Source of the DNA: Neodontobutis hainanensis
Taxonomy: Eukaryota > Chordata > Actinopteri > Gobiiformes > Odontobutidae
Direction: 5' to 3'
Assembly (NCBI GenBank): GCA_024349245.1
Contig: JALDNG010001413.1
Coordinates: forward strand, 42,318 to 106,317
Length of the DNA: 64,000 bases
Shown here: in pieces, positions 43,718 through 54,379 of the stretch
Position numbering within the stretch: the stretch's first letter is position 1
Layout: each line of letters opens with the position of its first letter
The notes under the pieces: generated by a model
Told to the model about the DNA's origin: nothing
What the model saw: the letters and a program-made list of their open reading frames with translations, nothing else
The model's database searches: none
Made by a program: the position numbers and the translations under genes

Positions 43718-44416
43718 CTACATCAGAGAATAAGAAAAAAAGTTGTGAGTGCAAAAGTGCATCAGCAGGGGCCTCCGGGAGTTTCCAGGGAAGGTTTTTA
43801 GGGTCCTTTTAATAAAAATTATTAGATTTTATGTCCATATTGCCAATACAACTAATGACAAGACAATCATTTAAAAGCCATGACAATTCAACCTGAAATT
43901 ACATTTTACATTTCCTTGACTTTTCCAACTCAAATCTAAATTGTAAATAAAAAGGATTATATTTATCCATTAAAGAATTACAAAAACCATGGTCAACAAA
44001 TTATATGCAGCATTCAAGGGATTCTCAAACAGTCTTATTTGTTTGCAATCATTTTGATCACCCTTAACCTTTTTCTTTTTGATTTGATCAGTGTGTCTGT
44101 GTTACAGCTTATAGCATGAATTTCTGCAGAATGTTTCTCTTCAGTGACTCTCACAGATCTATTATACACCCTTGACACTTTCTGCTCTCTCCTGGGGACC
44201 CTCCAGCCAAAAATGCACATAAATAAAATTAAATAAACACTGAAACATCAATATTTTTGTTCTCCATGAATCCCTGAACCAAACCTACCAAATACTCAAA
44301 ATGTTTCAGGATTAAACTGATTGAATATTTGGTTGCCTGAATGTTTTTAATACTTAGTAGTATTTGGAGTCGGAAGAGACCCCAATTAGTGCTGTTACAA
44401 AGCAGACCAGGCTCAC

Positions 44417-44525
44417 CTGAAACACAGTGAGCATCGACCACAGGATGGAGTCAAAGTTTGTCCGTCTATGCACATCTTGTGTGGGAAAGTTGAATTTTGA
44501 CCCAAAGCAGTGCATCCCCAGTAGA
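44417..44525 (-). CDS. Channel exon: domain II S5-pore loop
   Basis: 109 bp; acceptor ATTCCAG, donor GTGAGC. It encodes LLGMHCFGSKFNFPTQDVHR, TNFDSILWSMLTVFQ, following ILGMHIFGCKF and NFDSLLWAIVTVFQ of T-type domain II. A copy lies at 54663-54771. Confidence 0.8.
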
Positions 44526-44597
44526 CTGGAATAACAGAGACATAGTCAGTAAACCTGCACTGGTAGAACCTCTATCTCTATTCTGAGAAGTACATGC

Positions 44598-44820
44598 CTG
44601 AAAACAAAAATGAAAAGCAGCAACAGGGACCAGAGTGGAACGGCCTCTTTCATGGTCTTCATCAGCACTAGAACTTGTTTCCACAGGTTAGGATGGGACA
44701 TAATGAGGCGCACTAGACGAAGCAAACGAAAGACATGCAGCACCGCCAGCATACTGCCACCTGTCGTCAGGTGCTCCATACAACTGGTACACAAAGAACC
44801 TTCAGCGTTGTGGGACAATT
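44598..44820 (-). CDS. Channel exon: domain II S4-S5, GC donor
   Basis: 223 bp from an acceptor CTAAAG to a GC-type donor (GCATGT; GCAAGT in the copy at 54.84 kb). It encodes GGSMLAVLHVFRLLRLVRLI, LVLMKTMKEAVPLWSLLLLF and IFVFR, matching [20 protein letters not shown] and [20 protein letters not shown] of domain II. Confidence 0.75.
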
Positions 44821-44851
44821 CTTTAGATTACATTTAGGACACCCACATTAC

Positions 44852-45002
44852 CTTGTAATAACAATGATGAAGTCCAGCAGATTATTAAACTCTCTGAAGT
44901 AATCAAATGAATGTATTATTTACTTCAGCACCATCTCCGTGAAGAAGATATAGCATCGATGAAAATGTTACTGATCAGGAGTAACTTCATCCACCAGAGA
45001 GG
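44852..45002 (-). pseudogene. Channel exon: domain II S2-S3 (degraded)
   Basis: Acceptor TTCTCACAG, donor GTAATGTG, 151 bp. Fragments YIFFTEMVLK and YFREFNNLLDFIIVITR recall the IIS2-S3 region (ALEMLLKLL, NIFDGVIVVIS). In-frame stops are present, so the assignment is from position plus short matches. Confidence 0.55.
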
Positions 45003-45399
45003 CTGTGAGAAAAGACACAAAGGAAAAAGGAAATCAGGAAATAAATCTTTGTATTTACTTTATAGATGTATTATACTGTGCTGTTCAGTGCATATTTTCA
45101 TTTCATGGGCTTTAAAATAAGTAGGTAAATTTCTAAAACTTAAGGGTGCATAATTAAAATAATCTTGCATTCTTCCAGGCATTCTTGCATTATCTTAAGC
45201 ATTTACACCTGGAACACTGAACCAAATAAATGATACGGTTTATGATATCACTGCACTGTCCCAACTTTAAGCCCCGGTCAGAACCAATCCCACAGAAACT
45301 GAAACTAGACAACATGTGTGAGGAATGTAATGAGCCTGCTCTGTGCCAAATCAACAGTGGCCATGACGTATTCCACAAACCAGTTCTAATTATACACTT

Positions 45400-45575
45400 G
45401 TGCTCATAAGTACATATCCTGGAAGAATTTGGAAATTTTGGGAGTTTTTGGGAGTTGAGAATATGAATGAACTTTTTATTCATAGTTAGTGGTTTGGTGA
45501 AGCCATTTATTATAAAAACATTTGTGTTTACTCTTTTAAAATGATAATGACAACAGACACTATCCAAATGAACTT
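45400..45575. mobile_element. Tc1-like terminal fragment
   Basis: The sequence CTCATAAGTACATATCCTGG, AATATGAATGAAC, AGTGGTTTGGTGAAGCCATT and AATGATAATGACAACAGACA is the standard terminal pattern of a fish Tc1 family. No transposase is attached. Confidence 0.65.
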
Positions 45576-45964
45576 GTTTAAAAGATTACACAAACAACTA
45601 CAAGGTTAAGACAACATTGCCCAATCAATGATGCAATTCACAGCTACATATGCTGCACTATTCCAGACGCTAGTGAGACTTGAACATGCATATTGAGTGT
45701 TCTCTGTCTCAGGCCTGTCTTGTGGTGAATAAATCTTCTGCTCTAAGTCATGCATTCTGTGTCTTTCAGTCTATCTTGTCTCAAATCCAATCGGCTAAAT
45801 AGAGGTGGTCAGCAGCTTTCTACAACAGTGAGGTCCAAAAGCGTCACTAGTACCTCTAGTACTACACAAAATATCTACTAGAAGTACTAGTGTGCTCAAA
45901 AATGTGCACTGGTAATAGTAGCTTTCCATAGAAGGGTTAACTAAGAATCCCCCATGTGTCTCAC

Positions 45965-46132
45965 CTGTTGGTAATGTTCCATAGCGATCACAAAAATACT
46001 TAAGAAATTCACAAAAAGGATCACTCGGTCGAAGCAGTCGGTGGCAACATATTTTTGAGGTGTTCCTGAAATAGGCATAGACTTTCGCCGGATCTCTATT
46101 TGAGCGCTGTCAGATGGAGGCCGTCTGTGGAC
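45965..46132 (-). CDS. Channel exon: domain II S1
   Basis: 168 bp open exon; acceptor ATATTAG, donor GTGAGA. It has a basic linker (VHRRPPSDSAQIEIRRKSMP), then YVATDCFDRVILFVNFLSIF, VIAMEHYQQ. The IEHHEQ/MEHYQQ end of IIS1 is typical of T-type channels. Confidence 0.7.
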
Positions 46133-47398
46133 CTAATATAAGAACTGAAAAGATGCAGTTTTTCAAAATGTGATTTTACTGTAGTTCAGACACCTGCTAA
46201 TAAACCAGCAGCTGTAATAATCTTTCTGAGGCTATGTCCAAATTTATTTACACAGCATTGTATTTTTCTATTCCTAAAAGTCCCTATTGATATATTATTT
46301 GAAAAAGTAAGGTCATGAACACAAAGAACACAGTAATACAGTTAAGTCTCTGTCTAACCTCATTTCAAAGTAGACTTTTTGTAAGAATCTAGTTGCTTGT
46401 TCTTTTAAAAGAACTGCAACTTGTATTCTATCTTCTTGTTCTTCATGCTGCTGCTGCTCATGAACATCGAGAACTGGGTACTAATCACTACAGCACACAC
46501 GCTCACATGACAAATGCTCCGAGCTGATGTGAAAGAAGAGCAGTCACTTTAAAACCACAACATAAAAGACAGGAAGTAAAAGAAGAATAAGAAAAACAGA
46601 CAGCTTCAGTGAATGTCAGTCTGAGGAGTGTTCAAATGAGTATCTGAGTTTGGGAAAAGAGGCCAGTGGGTTTCAGTATCACAAAGAGAGCTTGGGGTAC
46701 GCAGTTAGCTTTGTTTCCGTTGTCATTTAAAAAAAATACTCCAGAGCACCTGTAAAGCGGCTGTACTTTAAGAACTACAGGACAGAGACACGTAATGAGA
46801 CCTGTACCCTGCCAAATGGCCTTTAGTAGCTTAGATCATTCATTTGTAGGCTTCACCCTGTTCTTGAGATTTGTTCTTTTAGAAGAACATTTTTCAGTTA
46901 ATGTAAAAAAGATTTGGTGAAAATCCTCTTAAGTAGGGTTTAAGTAGATATTTCTACACAAGAAGCTTCATGAATGAGGCGACCATTCTTTTTCCTAAGT
47001 CCAAAAGTAATTTCTCACCACATGTAACAAAAATGGGAACTAAAAGAAAAATAAGGTGTGCCCCAATCTCTCACGCCTCTGATCTACCCGCGACAACAGA
47101 ATGTAGAACAAATTTACACAACTGATGATTTAAAACGCAACACTATCAAGTTGGTGAGAATTCATCAATCAAGTGAGAACTATGTATACACTTTCTGGTG
47201 TTAATGATATTGATTTTGCTGTTCATTTAAAAACCAGTGTATGCAAAAATTTTCACCAAAATAAAAAGGCATTATGAATTAGTTTTTCTTTCTCTTTTGA
47301 CTTTGATTTGAAATTTCGCCAAATACAGCTTTCAGGGTATATACTAAAGCTTAAGGGTATATCTTTGCCTCTGTAAAATATAAAAATCGAATACTTAC
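46133..47398. other. Channel intron; expected IS6 exon not found
   Basis: Domain I S6 and most of the I-II linker should lie here, but I could not find the expected MINL-type motif or splice-supported frame. Confidence 0.4.
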
Positions 47399-47489
47399 CA
47401 CAGTCACAACTATAAAAATAAAAACTCCAAAAAGAAAAGGCATCCATGACAAAATACATGATTTCTGACCATCCTTCCAGTGTGATGAC
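47399..47489 (-). pseudogene. Channel exon: domain I pore
   Basis: 91 bp; acceptor TCCTCAG, donor GTAAGTATT. It encodes [20 protein letters not shown], then changes frame to [31 protein letters not shown] is the T-type domain I selectivity region, and the filter glutamate is present. One base separates it from a continuous frame. Confidence 0.8.
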
Positions 47490-47639
47490 CTGAGGATTTT
47501 CAAATGAAAAATACACAGATCAATAAAGAGTTCAAAGACAAATCTGTTCAGGTGAGTAGATACTGAGATATTAAAAAAAAAAAAAAAGTGCATGTACATA
47601 ATTATTCAAAGCCTTTGCCATAACACTCAAAATTGAGCT

Positions 47640-47940
47640 CAGACACGGTTGTGTTCAAAAAATTACATACCCTGGCAGAATTTTTGTTTTTTTTTGGCCA
47701 TTTTCCAAAGAATATGAATGATAACATAAAAAACTTTTTTTCCAGCTCATTACTGTTTTTTTTTTTTTTTTAAATAAATTTTAACGTTTAATTTAAACTT
47801 TTTAAAGTTTTTATTGTGGGGTATTGTTTGTAGAATTTTGAGACAAATTATGAATTTAATCAATTTTGGGAAAAGGCTGTAACATAAAATGTGGAAAAAG
47901 TGAAGCACTGTGAATATGTTTCTGATGCACTGTACAAGTG
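47640..47940. mobile_element. Tc1-like fragments (two termini)
   Basis: The left part (TTACATACCCTGGCAGAATT, GGCCATTTTCCAAAGAATAT) is one Tc1 terminus type. The right part ends GAAGCACTGTGAATATGTTT and CTGATGCACTGTA, the terminus of another type. They may be two adjacent solo fragments. Confidence 0.55.
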
Positions 47941-48052
47941 ATCATACTGTTTACATAATTATTTATTGTTTTATTTGTCCTGTGTGTGTATTGTGTATGT
48001 AAAGCATCCTCTGAAAAGCGCTATTTAAATTTGATTTATTATTATTACTCAC

Positions 48053-48340
48053 CTGAAATATAGCTATCCAAGCATAACCAATGTCGCCAAAGTTAATGAT
48101 TCCTTCATAAGGGTTCTCGTCCACGTTGACACTCTCTGTACAAACTGTTCCAGTTCACACAGTCGTGAGAGTCATTAAACGGCCAGGGCCTGACTCTCAG
48201 GTAAAACCATGCACTGGGTGTTGTTTTTGACTGTAGATGGTACGTTACTGCAATGCTGACCATCGTTGTCAAATGGTGAACAGATGAAGGGTGAGTTGTT
48301 AGGGTCAGAGTAGAAAGGATGCATGGTCCTGTTGTACTGT
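48053..48340 (-). pseudogene. Channel exon: domain I S5-pore loop, three frames
   Basis: 288 bp between acceptor CTCCTCAG and donor GTGAGTAAT. Homology moves through three frames: SPFICSPFDNDGQHCSNVPS (T-type: SPFICSQPRENG, CRSVP), then NDSHDCVNWNSLYREC (CVNWNQYY), then [20 protein letters not shown] ([20 protein letters not shown]). Two indels are needed to join them. The motif order leaves no doubt about identity. Confidence 0.8.
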
Positions 48341-48792
48341 CTGAGGAGAGACATAGAGACATACACACTTTAATACTTTTTGTCTGTAGACAATGAAGAC
48401 AAAACCAATCATCTGATAAATACAGAAGTCTAGCAATACTTTTAGAAAGCAACAGCCAAATGTGAGACTAAAGCCATTGCTCAATGCTTATAGGTCCAGT
48501 TGCATAATATATATTTAACATGTGTTGACGCTGCAACTCTCTATATCCATATCACAAAAGACTGCTGGAAATGCAACATTGTTAGTATTCCATTTATCTT
48601 TCAGACTTTGAATGACCAAATCAAACATTTGTGCCCAGATTGGATATAAAGGTATGTTGGTTTGCTGAGTGACAGATCAAGTTTATGTAGGATTCCTTAA
48701 GTCTTTGGCGAGCTACTTAGAAAGTTGCAACGTGATGGAGATGGTGGACTTTCAAGGGAGGAAAAAGCCCTAGACTATACTTTTAAACTTAC

Positions 48793-48949
48793 GTTACATC
48801 AGCTCCGAGAAAGCAGCGGTTGCGTAGCTGTCCCTTCCACAGCTGCACTGCTGCAATGCCGAAGACGATGATGAGCAGGTTGAAGAGCAGAAGGACATTA
48901 GAGAACATGGGCAGGGTTTCTAAAATGGTCTCCACAGTTCTCCGCAGGC
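48793..48949 (-). CDS. Channel exon: domain I S5
   Basis: 157 bp open exon; acceptor TTGAGCAG, donor GTAAGT. It encodes GLRRTVETILETLPMFSNVL, LLFNLLIIVFGIAAVQLWKG, QLRNRCFLGADVT. T-type channels read LLLDTLPMLGNVLLL, FGIVGVQLWAG, LLRNRCFL here. Confidence 0.85.
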
Positions 48950-49050
48950 CTGCTCAAACAGGTTAGATAATTGATTTGAACTGCACTTGTTGTCTCAATT
49001 TTATTTCAGTGTTTTTTTTACTATGTTTGTGGTTTGGAAAAAAGACTTAC

Positions 49051-49141
49051 ATGTTATCCTTCTTATCAGGCGCAGTGGCCTCAGAGAATCTAACAACCAG
49101 AAGAGGTCAATCCGGAAAAACTCAAAACATATCCCAGCAGC
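49051..49141 (-). CDS. Channel exon: domain I S3-S4 region
   Basis: 91 bp; acceptor CCTTTAAG, donor GTAAGTC. It encodes AAGICFEFFRIDLFWLLDSL, RPLRLIRRIT. The end matches RVLRPLRAINRV of IS4, with fewer gating charges. Confidence 0.65.
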
Positions 49142-49244
49142 CTTAAAGGACAACACAGACAAAATATCATTAATAACATAAGTGCAAAAGTGGTTGATCA
49201 CAAAGCAGCGTTGTTGTATATGTGTTTATTTGTTGGATACTCAC

Positions 49245-49330
49245 TCAACAGCAATAATGAAGGCATCAAACAGTTCCACTTGTTTCGTAGATAACTGTGT
49301 TCATGACGGAAGACACCGTGAGCCAACACA
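49245..49330 (-). pseudogene. Channel exon: domain I S2-S3, 5' part deleted
   Basis: Encodes NVLAHGVFRHEHSYLRNKWN, CFDAFIIAVE before donor GTGAGTATC. T-type channels have [20 protein letters not shown] here. Compared with 55010-55130, about 75 bp with the S2 helix and the acceptor is missing between ACATTCA and CCTTAAC. Confidence 0.65.
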
Positions 49331-49430
49331 TTCACCTTAACATTCCTTGAAGAACTGCCACACATTAAAATGACTGTCTTTCAGAGTGATTGTATTTTGA
49401 TCTCTCACTCAACAATGTGTTTTATTTTCC

Positions 49431-50044
49431 TAAAAATGCCTGAGCAGATGCTAAATGAAAAGTTATACATTTTGAAATTTGAATTTGTTAGTCTGGACAG
49501 TAGCCAGTATAATTTATTATTCCAATGTTTCAATAAACATACACTGCAATGCTGTGGGTAGAGACTTGTCCAAATGATCCTGCTGCTTTCATTTAAAACA
49601 CACAGTTAAATTGATTTATGACAAGTAACGTGGTTTTATAGCAGTCGGTCATCTTGGTTGGCATTCTCTTTGTCACTGCCATAGGAAATTATTAAACCCA
49701 AAAATACAGTATAATTGTATGTCTACGAATTCTGCACCGATCTAAGAAACATCTCCTGGATGCACTGGTGCGCATCATCAGGTGTTTTCGGTTCTCGCAG
49801 CATCAGACACCTTCGCCCAGGCGACCCAGCCAGGGGTAATAAGGCCCGATTTGCGCACCAGAAGCTACCCATGGATCAGACCTCTTGATTCAAAGCTAAT
49901 AAATCCAAAGCTTTCTCTGCAGCTTCACTAGATGTCTCTCTTCTTGGCTGCCCCCATAACGCTTGGGGCACGAAAGGGATGGTATTTCCTAAATGTAGCT
50001 TAGCTTCTGATGTGCGTTTCTAAATCACTTCAGTATTTCCTCAA
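49431..50044. other. Flank of the channel gene; no exon found
   Basis: The channel's N-terminus and IS1 would be expected upstream but were not recognised here. Confidence 0.4.
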
Positions 50045-50295
50045 TACTATATTTAGATGGATATGAACAGGTTTTAAGTGGATTTGAACAAGATTTAGTT
50101 GGATTTGAACAGGCTTTAGTTGGATTTGAATGGGTTTAAGATGTAGGGCGCGGTCGCGAACTGGTACCAGTTCATTAGCCCCATAAGATAAACCTGTTCA
50201 AATCCATCTAAAACGACTGAAACAAATGAATAAAAATGAATGGTTTTAGATGGATTTGAACAGGTTTAAATGGGTTTGAACAGGTTTCTAATGAA
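50045..50295. repeat. Short tandem and inverted repeats (GGATTTGAACAGG type)
   Basis: Repeats of a roughly 21-bp unit, GATGGATTTGAACAGGTTTT and variants, occur four times at 50055-50140. One inverted copy (AACCTGTTCAAATCCATCTA) lies at 50192-50211, and direct copies at 50245-50292. The patch GGGCGCGGTCGCGAACTGG between them is GC-rich. Confidence 0.8.
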
Positions 50296-50454
50296 GCAAT
50301 GAAGCTTTCAAAACTGCTTCGCCACTTGGAGACCAAGCCCCTACATTAAAAGACACGCTTTGTGTCTGACGCCTGTGCTTGGAGGCTTGCAATATTCATG
50401 TTAACAGACTAGCTAGAAATATAACATCAAAATGGGGTTTAAATTAAGGCTTAA

Positions 50455-50505
50455 TATGATGAATATGATGAATATGATTAATATGATTAATATGATTAAT
50501 CTTAA
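50455..50505. repeat. ATGATTAAT-type microsatellite
   Basis: Five or six repeats of a 10-bp unit (AATATGATTA and AATATGATGA). Confidence 0.8.
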
Positions 50506-50604
50506 TATGCAAAACTGAGGTTACTGAGCTGAAAACTGAAAATATAAGGCGGCATGCCATCTACAATAAATTACAATAATTTGGAAAACAACTAATGCAA
50601 TATA

Positions 50605-50840
50605 GTAAATGGCATGCATTTATATAGCACCCTTCTCGGGCACCCAAATCGCTTTACATCTTGTTTCCACTCTCCCCATTCACTCCTGGGGCAGACAGAG
50701 AGGGGCTGCCATTCACTGCAGGTAAGGTGGGTTAACTGTCCTGCCCAAGAACACAATAACAGCATGAACAGGGCAGAGCGGGATTTGAACCGCCAACCTT
50801 CTGGTTATAGGACAACTGCATTGAGCCACTGCGGTGGCTC
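50605..50840 (-). mobile_element. tRNA-derived SINE, second family
   Basis: The minus strand begins GAGCCACCGCAGTGGCTCAA with B-box-like GGTTCAAATCC. It continues with a core like GTTCTTGGGCAGGACAGTTA and ends near ATATAAATGCATGCCATT. It shares the core but not the tail of the SINEs at 18195 and 30893. Confidence 0.7.
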
Positions 50841-51321
50841 AATAGTTATTAAACATGGATCAATACAAGAAAGAAGACGTGATGTATGATTATAATGTTA
50901 CAAACGGGACTGAACCAACCTGATGGAGCATGACTCCGAGAAGAAGAAAGAAAATAAAAGCTCACAAATATATTACAGACTGAACAAAAATAAAGTAGTG
51001 AAAAATTGGTTTTATTTAGTCTCACCTTTGCAAAGTGAAGCAGAATCATCAGCAGCACAATTATTACCACTGTTCCACAAACGCTCGCTCAATAAAACTG
51101 TTTTCATTGGACACAGCTGTAATAAATGTAAGTCTGTTAGCATCAGGCTCATCAAAAAACATCAGAGTTTGTGTTTTTGACCAGTTACCATCCATAGCAC
51201 TGGATCATTCCTGGACAATTAAAACCACCAAAACAAATAAAAGTCTGAGGTGTTGTATCTTCATAAAGCAGTGTCTCATCCAGTGTTTTACCATTAGACT
51301 GTAAATATTAATATTACTCAC

Positions 51322-51585
51322 ATTTGACTGAGATCCAACTCTCTGGAGAAGTCCAGATCCGTGGAGATCTTTGGCCTTGTTCTTGTGCCTCACATTTATA
51401 AAAACCCTGGTCAGACTTGGACACTGCAGAGATGTTGAACTCAGTTTGGGTTCCATTTTGGATTAGTTTTCCATTTTTATAGAAAAGGACAGAAGAAAGA
51501 GCAGTAGATGTTTTCAGTTTACAGCCGAGAGAAACAGGTCGTCCCTCAGTCACAGGATGAACAGGACTCACAAGGACAACATCAC
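51322..51585 (-). CDS. FcRL-like Ig-domain exon (cluster 3)
   Basis: 264 bp open exon; acceptor TTTTCACAG, donor GTGAGTAA. It reads DVVLVSPVHPVTEGRPVSLG, CKLKTS, FYKNGKLIQN, KSDQGFYKCEAQEQG and ends SPESWISVK. The cysteine pair, FYKNG and SPESW motifs are characteristic of fish FcRL-like receptors, where this domain follows the DVESPVSL domain as it does here. Confidence 0.85.
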
Positions 51586-51684
51586 CTGTGAAAAGTCAGA
51601 CTTGTACTATTACATTATCACAGCAATAAAAATAATATGATGGTGTAGTAATCTATTATATGAAAATGAAATGAAAAAACCTAC

Positions 51685-51793
51685 TGTGAAAAGTGATGTT
51701 GAGGGCATTGCTCAGTTCTCCTGATCCAGACTCACACCAAAAAGTGCTGTGATCTGTCAGGACTCACTGTGAGAGACACTGGGGACTCAACAT
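51685..51793 (-). pseudogene. Ig-domain exon with internal deletion (cluster 3)
   Basis: Acceptor and donor (GTAGGT) are kept but the exon is only 109 bp. It reads DVESPVSLTVSPDRSQHF and then jumps directly to WCESGSGELSNALNITFHS in another frame. The central part, from the first cysteine to just before the second, is deleted. In the other two copies of this exon the minisatellite begins within the missing region. Confidence 0.75.
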
Positions 51794-51894
51794 CTGCAAA
51801 ACAACAAGTGCATAAATAATGAAGAATGAAAATAACATAAACACTTACAGTTTCTAAATATCTCTGAATGATTAGCAATAAATAAACATCCTAC

Positions 51895-52194
51895 CTTTAG
51901 TCCAGACAAACTTGGGCTGACTGTATTCAGAGTAAAACAGTGGACGCCCTCGCCCTGCTCTACACACAAACCCTGCTGTGTTGGTCTGGTGCTGAACGCT
52001 GAAGGAGTCCTGTTCAGTCCCATTACTGTGACCTGGGAGCAGCTCATATCTGTAAGAGTCTGATGAATGAGGAACAGCCTTGTACCAGTAAAAGGTCCAT
52101 CCTGCAGACGGCTGTTTAACACCACAGCTCAGAGAGACAGAGACTCCAGGAGTCAGCCATGACGAAGACACAGACAGGACAGGCTGGAGTTTAC
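51895..52194 (-). CDS. FcRL-like Ig-domain exon (cluster 3)
   Basis: 300-bp open exon, third copy of the 4737-5036 type, with S, T and P substitutions near the start (VSSSWLTPGVS, VKQPSAGW). Splice sites are the same. Both cysteines and FYWYK are present. Confidence 0.8.
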
Positions 52195-52289
52195 CTGTTT
52201 GAACACTCATTAGATTTCATTTGTTAAATTACATAAAGGATTTTACAATTTATTTTGAACAAAAACGTTGTCCATACTCACTCAGTACG

Positions 52290-52525
52290 TCCAGTCTGGT
52301 CTCTCTGCTCCACAGTGTTGTGAGATCTGGAGCTCTTTCTCCTCTACATCTGTAGTGTCCACTGTCAGACTCAGTAACTCTGGAGATTGTATATTCTCTT
52401 GTTGTTTGATGTAGGACTGAACCGATCCTGCTCCACTGATACGTCCACTCAGTGTTTCCTCTGTCCTCAATCTCACCTGAGAGTGAGCCTCTCTCCAGAG
52501 AAGATCTCAGACCAGTTGGGAGACA
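52290..52525 (-). pseudogene. Broken PNWSEIF-type Ig exon (cluster 3)
   Basis: The third copy of the 17491-17751 exon. It reads PTVSPNWSEIFSGERLTLR, then a 2-bp loss produces a stop. The rest (SGHYRC-type region, RAPDLTTLW) is in another frame. About 17 bp near the acceptor side are also missing. The KPKATVT exon that should follow is absent: only about 80 bp separate this exon from the next. Confidence 0.7.
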
Positions 52526-52693
52526 CTGTGGGTACTTTTAAAAATAACAAATATATCATCCTAACATAATATGAGATAATACCGTATATCTTTATACCTT
52601 TTTTAAAAATCCAACTTTAATAAATTATTTTTAATTTAATTCAACACAAACACTTTTATTTAGATCTACATATAAAAACATAACTATATTCAC

Positions 52694-52835
52694 CAGTTTC
52701 TAAAACAGTGACAGTGTTACTTTCAGATGTGAGGATATATCCCATCCTCTGCAGGAGTACACACCTCCATCTGAGACTGACACCAGCTGAGTTTTCTTTC
52801 ACTGTTCCTCTGAGAGTCAGAGTCTCACTTTTGTA
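52694..52835 (-). pseudogene. Degraded Ig exon (cluster 3)
   Basis: Related to 20536-20790: residues like TLRGTVKENSAGVSL and RGWDI, TVLETG with donor GTGAATAT. The first cysteine half is lost and the frame is broken. Confidence 0.55.
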
Positions 52836-54379
52836 TAAATAAGTTATTGTTAATGTCACCTGCATATCTGGTTTGGATTGATGGCTGCTGGTCTGTGAGC
52901 AGAAACAAATAGAACTTCGAGAAAAATGCAATGGTATGTTTGGTTTTAAGTGTTGAAGTGTAGTATAAGTGTGTTTTAAATGTGCTTTTAGTTATATGTC
53001 CAGGTTTCTGGCCAAAAAAAGACCCCCAGAGAAACAAACACACTAAAAAGGTTCCGGGTCAGACCAAGGCAGGGAATGTGAGGGAAAACAAAGTGGGTTG
53101 TTGAATGGTTTAGGGGTTTCAGTGAGTACAAGTCTTTGGTTTTTAGGGTTTGTAAATCGTATTTGTTTTTACATATGGTCTATGGTTTAGGCTTATTTCA
53201 AAGAGAATTCTAACATAGTTATTGTTAATAACTTTTTAAGGGTTTTAATGTTTTTTACCCAGTTATTTGAGCAGATGTTATAAACATTTTTTGTTCTGCT
53301 GCTGGAGAGGACTGAACTCCACCAGCCTCCATTGCACTTTTTGCACATTGTGCACTTTGATATTTATTAGAAAAAGAAGCTTCTGTTTTCTGCTCATTAT
53401 TACTTTTAATTCACAAACGTCCAGCCACTTCCCAGTCAGCCTACGTAACAAACCCCTTTAATTCCCCTTTATTTAATGGAAATTCAGTTGTTAGGGCTCT
53501 TCAAATGAGTTAAGGCAGAATTCTTCATCTTCCACAGACTGACTAATGGTAGAGTCTTATGGCAGTCAGAAAGAAGGAGTCCTTGTGTTGTTCTGTCCTG
53601 CAGCTCACTGATCTCAGACGTCCACTTGCTGCTGCTCTCTTTCCTCAGACTGTGGTCCCTGAACTAAAATGAGTTGGACATCCCTCCAACTCAGTTACAT
53701 GAGCCTCGTTTCCACTGGAGCAGTATGGGGCAGGTCGGTCAAAGGTATCTGACCCACCAGATGCACTTTGTCTTTAGAAGAGCGGCTAGTTTCCTTGTTT
53801 GATGTAAATCATCAAAAAGAATGTAATAAACTGAAAAATTTAAAATTTATGATTTTTAGGCTCTGTAGGTGGTGTGTGGTTAAAAGTAACACAGTGTTAA
53901 AGAAGAAAATTAGAGATCAGAGATTATTATTATAGTAATTATTTAATTATTCATATTTACAAACATAAACATATGTACAAAATAATTTATAATCAACTTA
54001 TTAAAATGAATGAATGAATAAATGGATGAATAAACGAATTAATGAATAAATGAATAAATGAATGAATTAATGACATTAATAATTGATTCTAGTCATTCTG
54101 GTGGCTCCTAGTCAACGTGCTGCCTCTGATACACCTCCTGTTCCAATAAAAGACAGGCTAGTTATGCACGTTATAATTGAATTTTCAACAAAACAAGCTG
54201 GATCTTTAAAACTCTATCCTCTCTATAATATGACCCTGAAGTACACGTTTGAGACTGACTGAGGACTACACTCAGGGCTTAAAACAAGTCCCTTGTTATT
54301 TTTGTGACCTTTTAAACCACAATACAACATAATAATAATAAAAAAACATTTGACTTGTAGATGTGATGTGTGCTTTTGG

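Larger units (their letters stand above)
30416..49245 (-). pseudogene. Cav3-like (T-type) calcium channel gene, disrupted
   Basis: About 24 exons on the minus strand run from domain I (49.2 kb) to domain IV S6 (30.4 kb) in correct order. Pore motifs are [11 protein letters not shown] (I), LTQEDWNYVMY (II), [10 protein letters not shown] (III) and CTGDNW (IV), which is the E-E-D-D filter of T-type channels. Other T-type signatures are LLRNRCFL-like after IS5, FNFDNILQ before the III pore and HYNQTP after IVS1. Such channels carry low-voltage-activated calcium current in the plasma membrane. Frame breaks occur in the exons at 48.2, 47.4, 43.6, 37.5, 31.4 and 30.5 kb. The domain I S1-S2 exons are missing or deleted, and the N-terminus, IS6 and C-terminal tail were not found. 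It is a pseudogene or a badly called gene. Confidence 0.75.
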
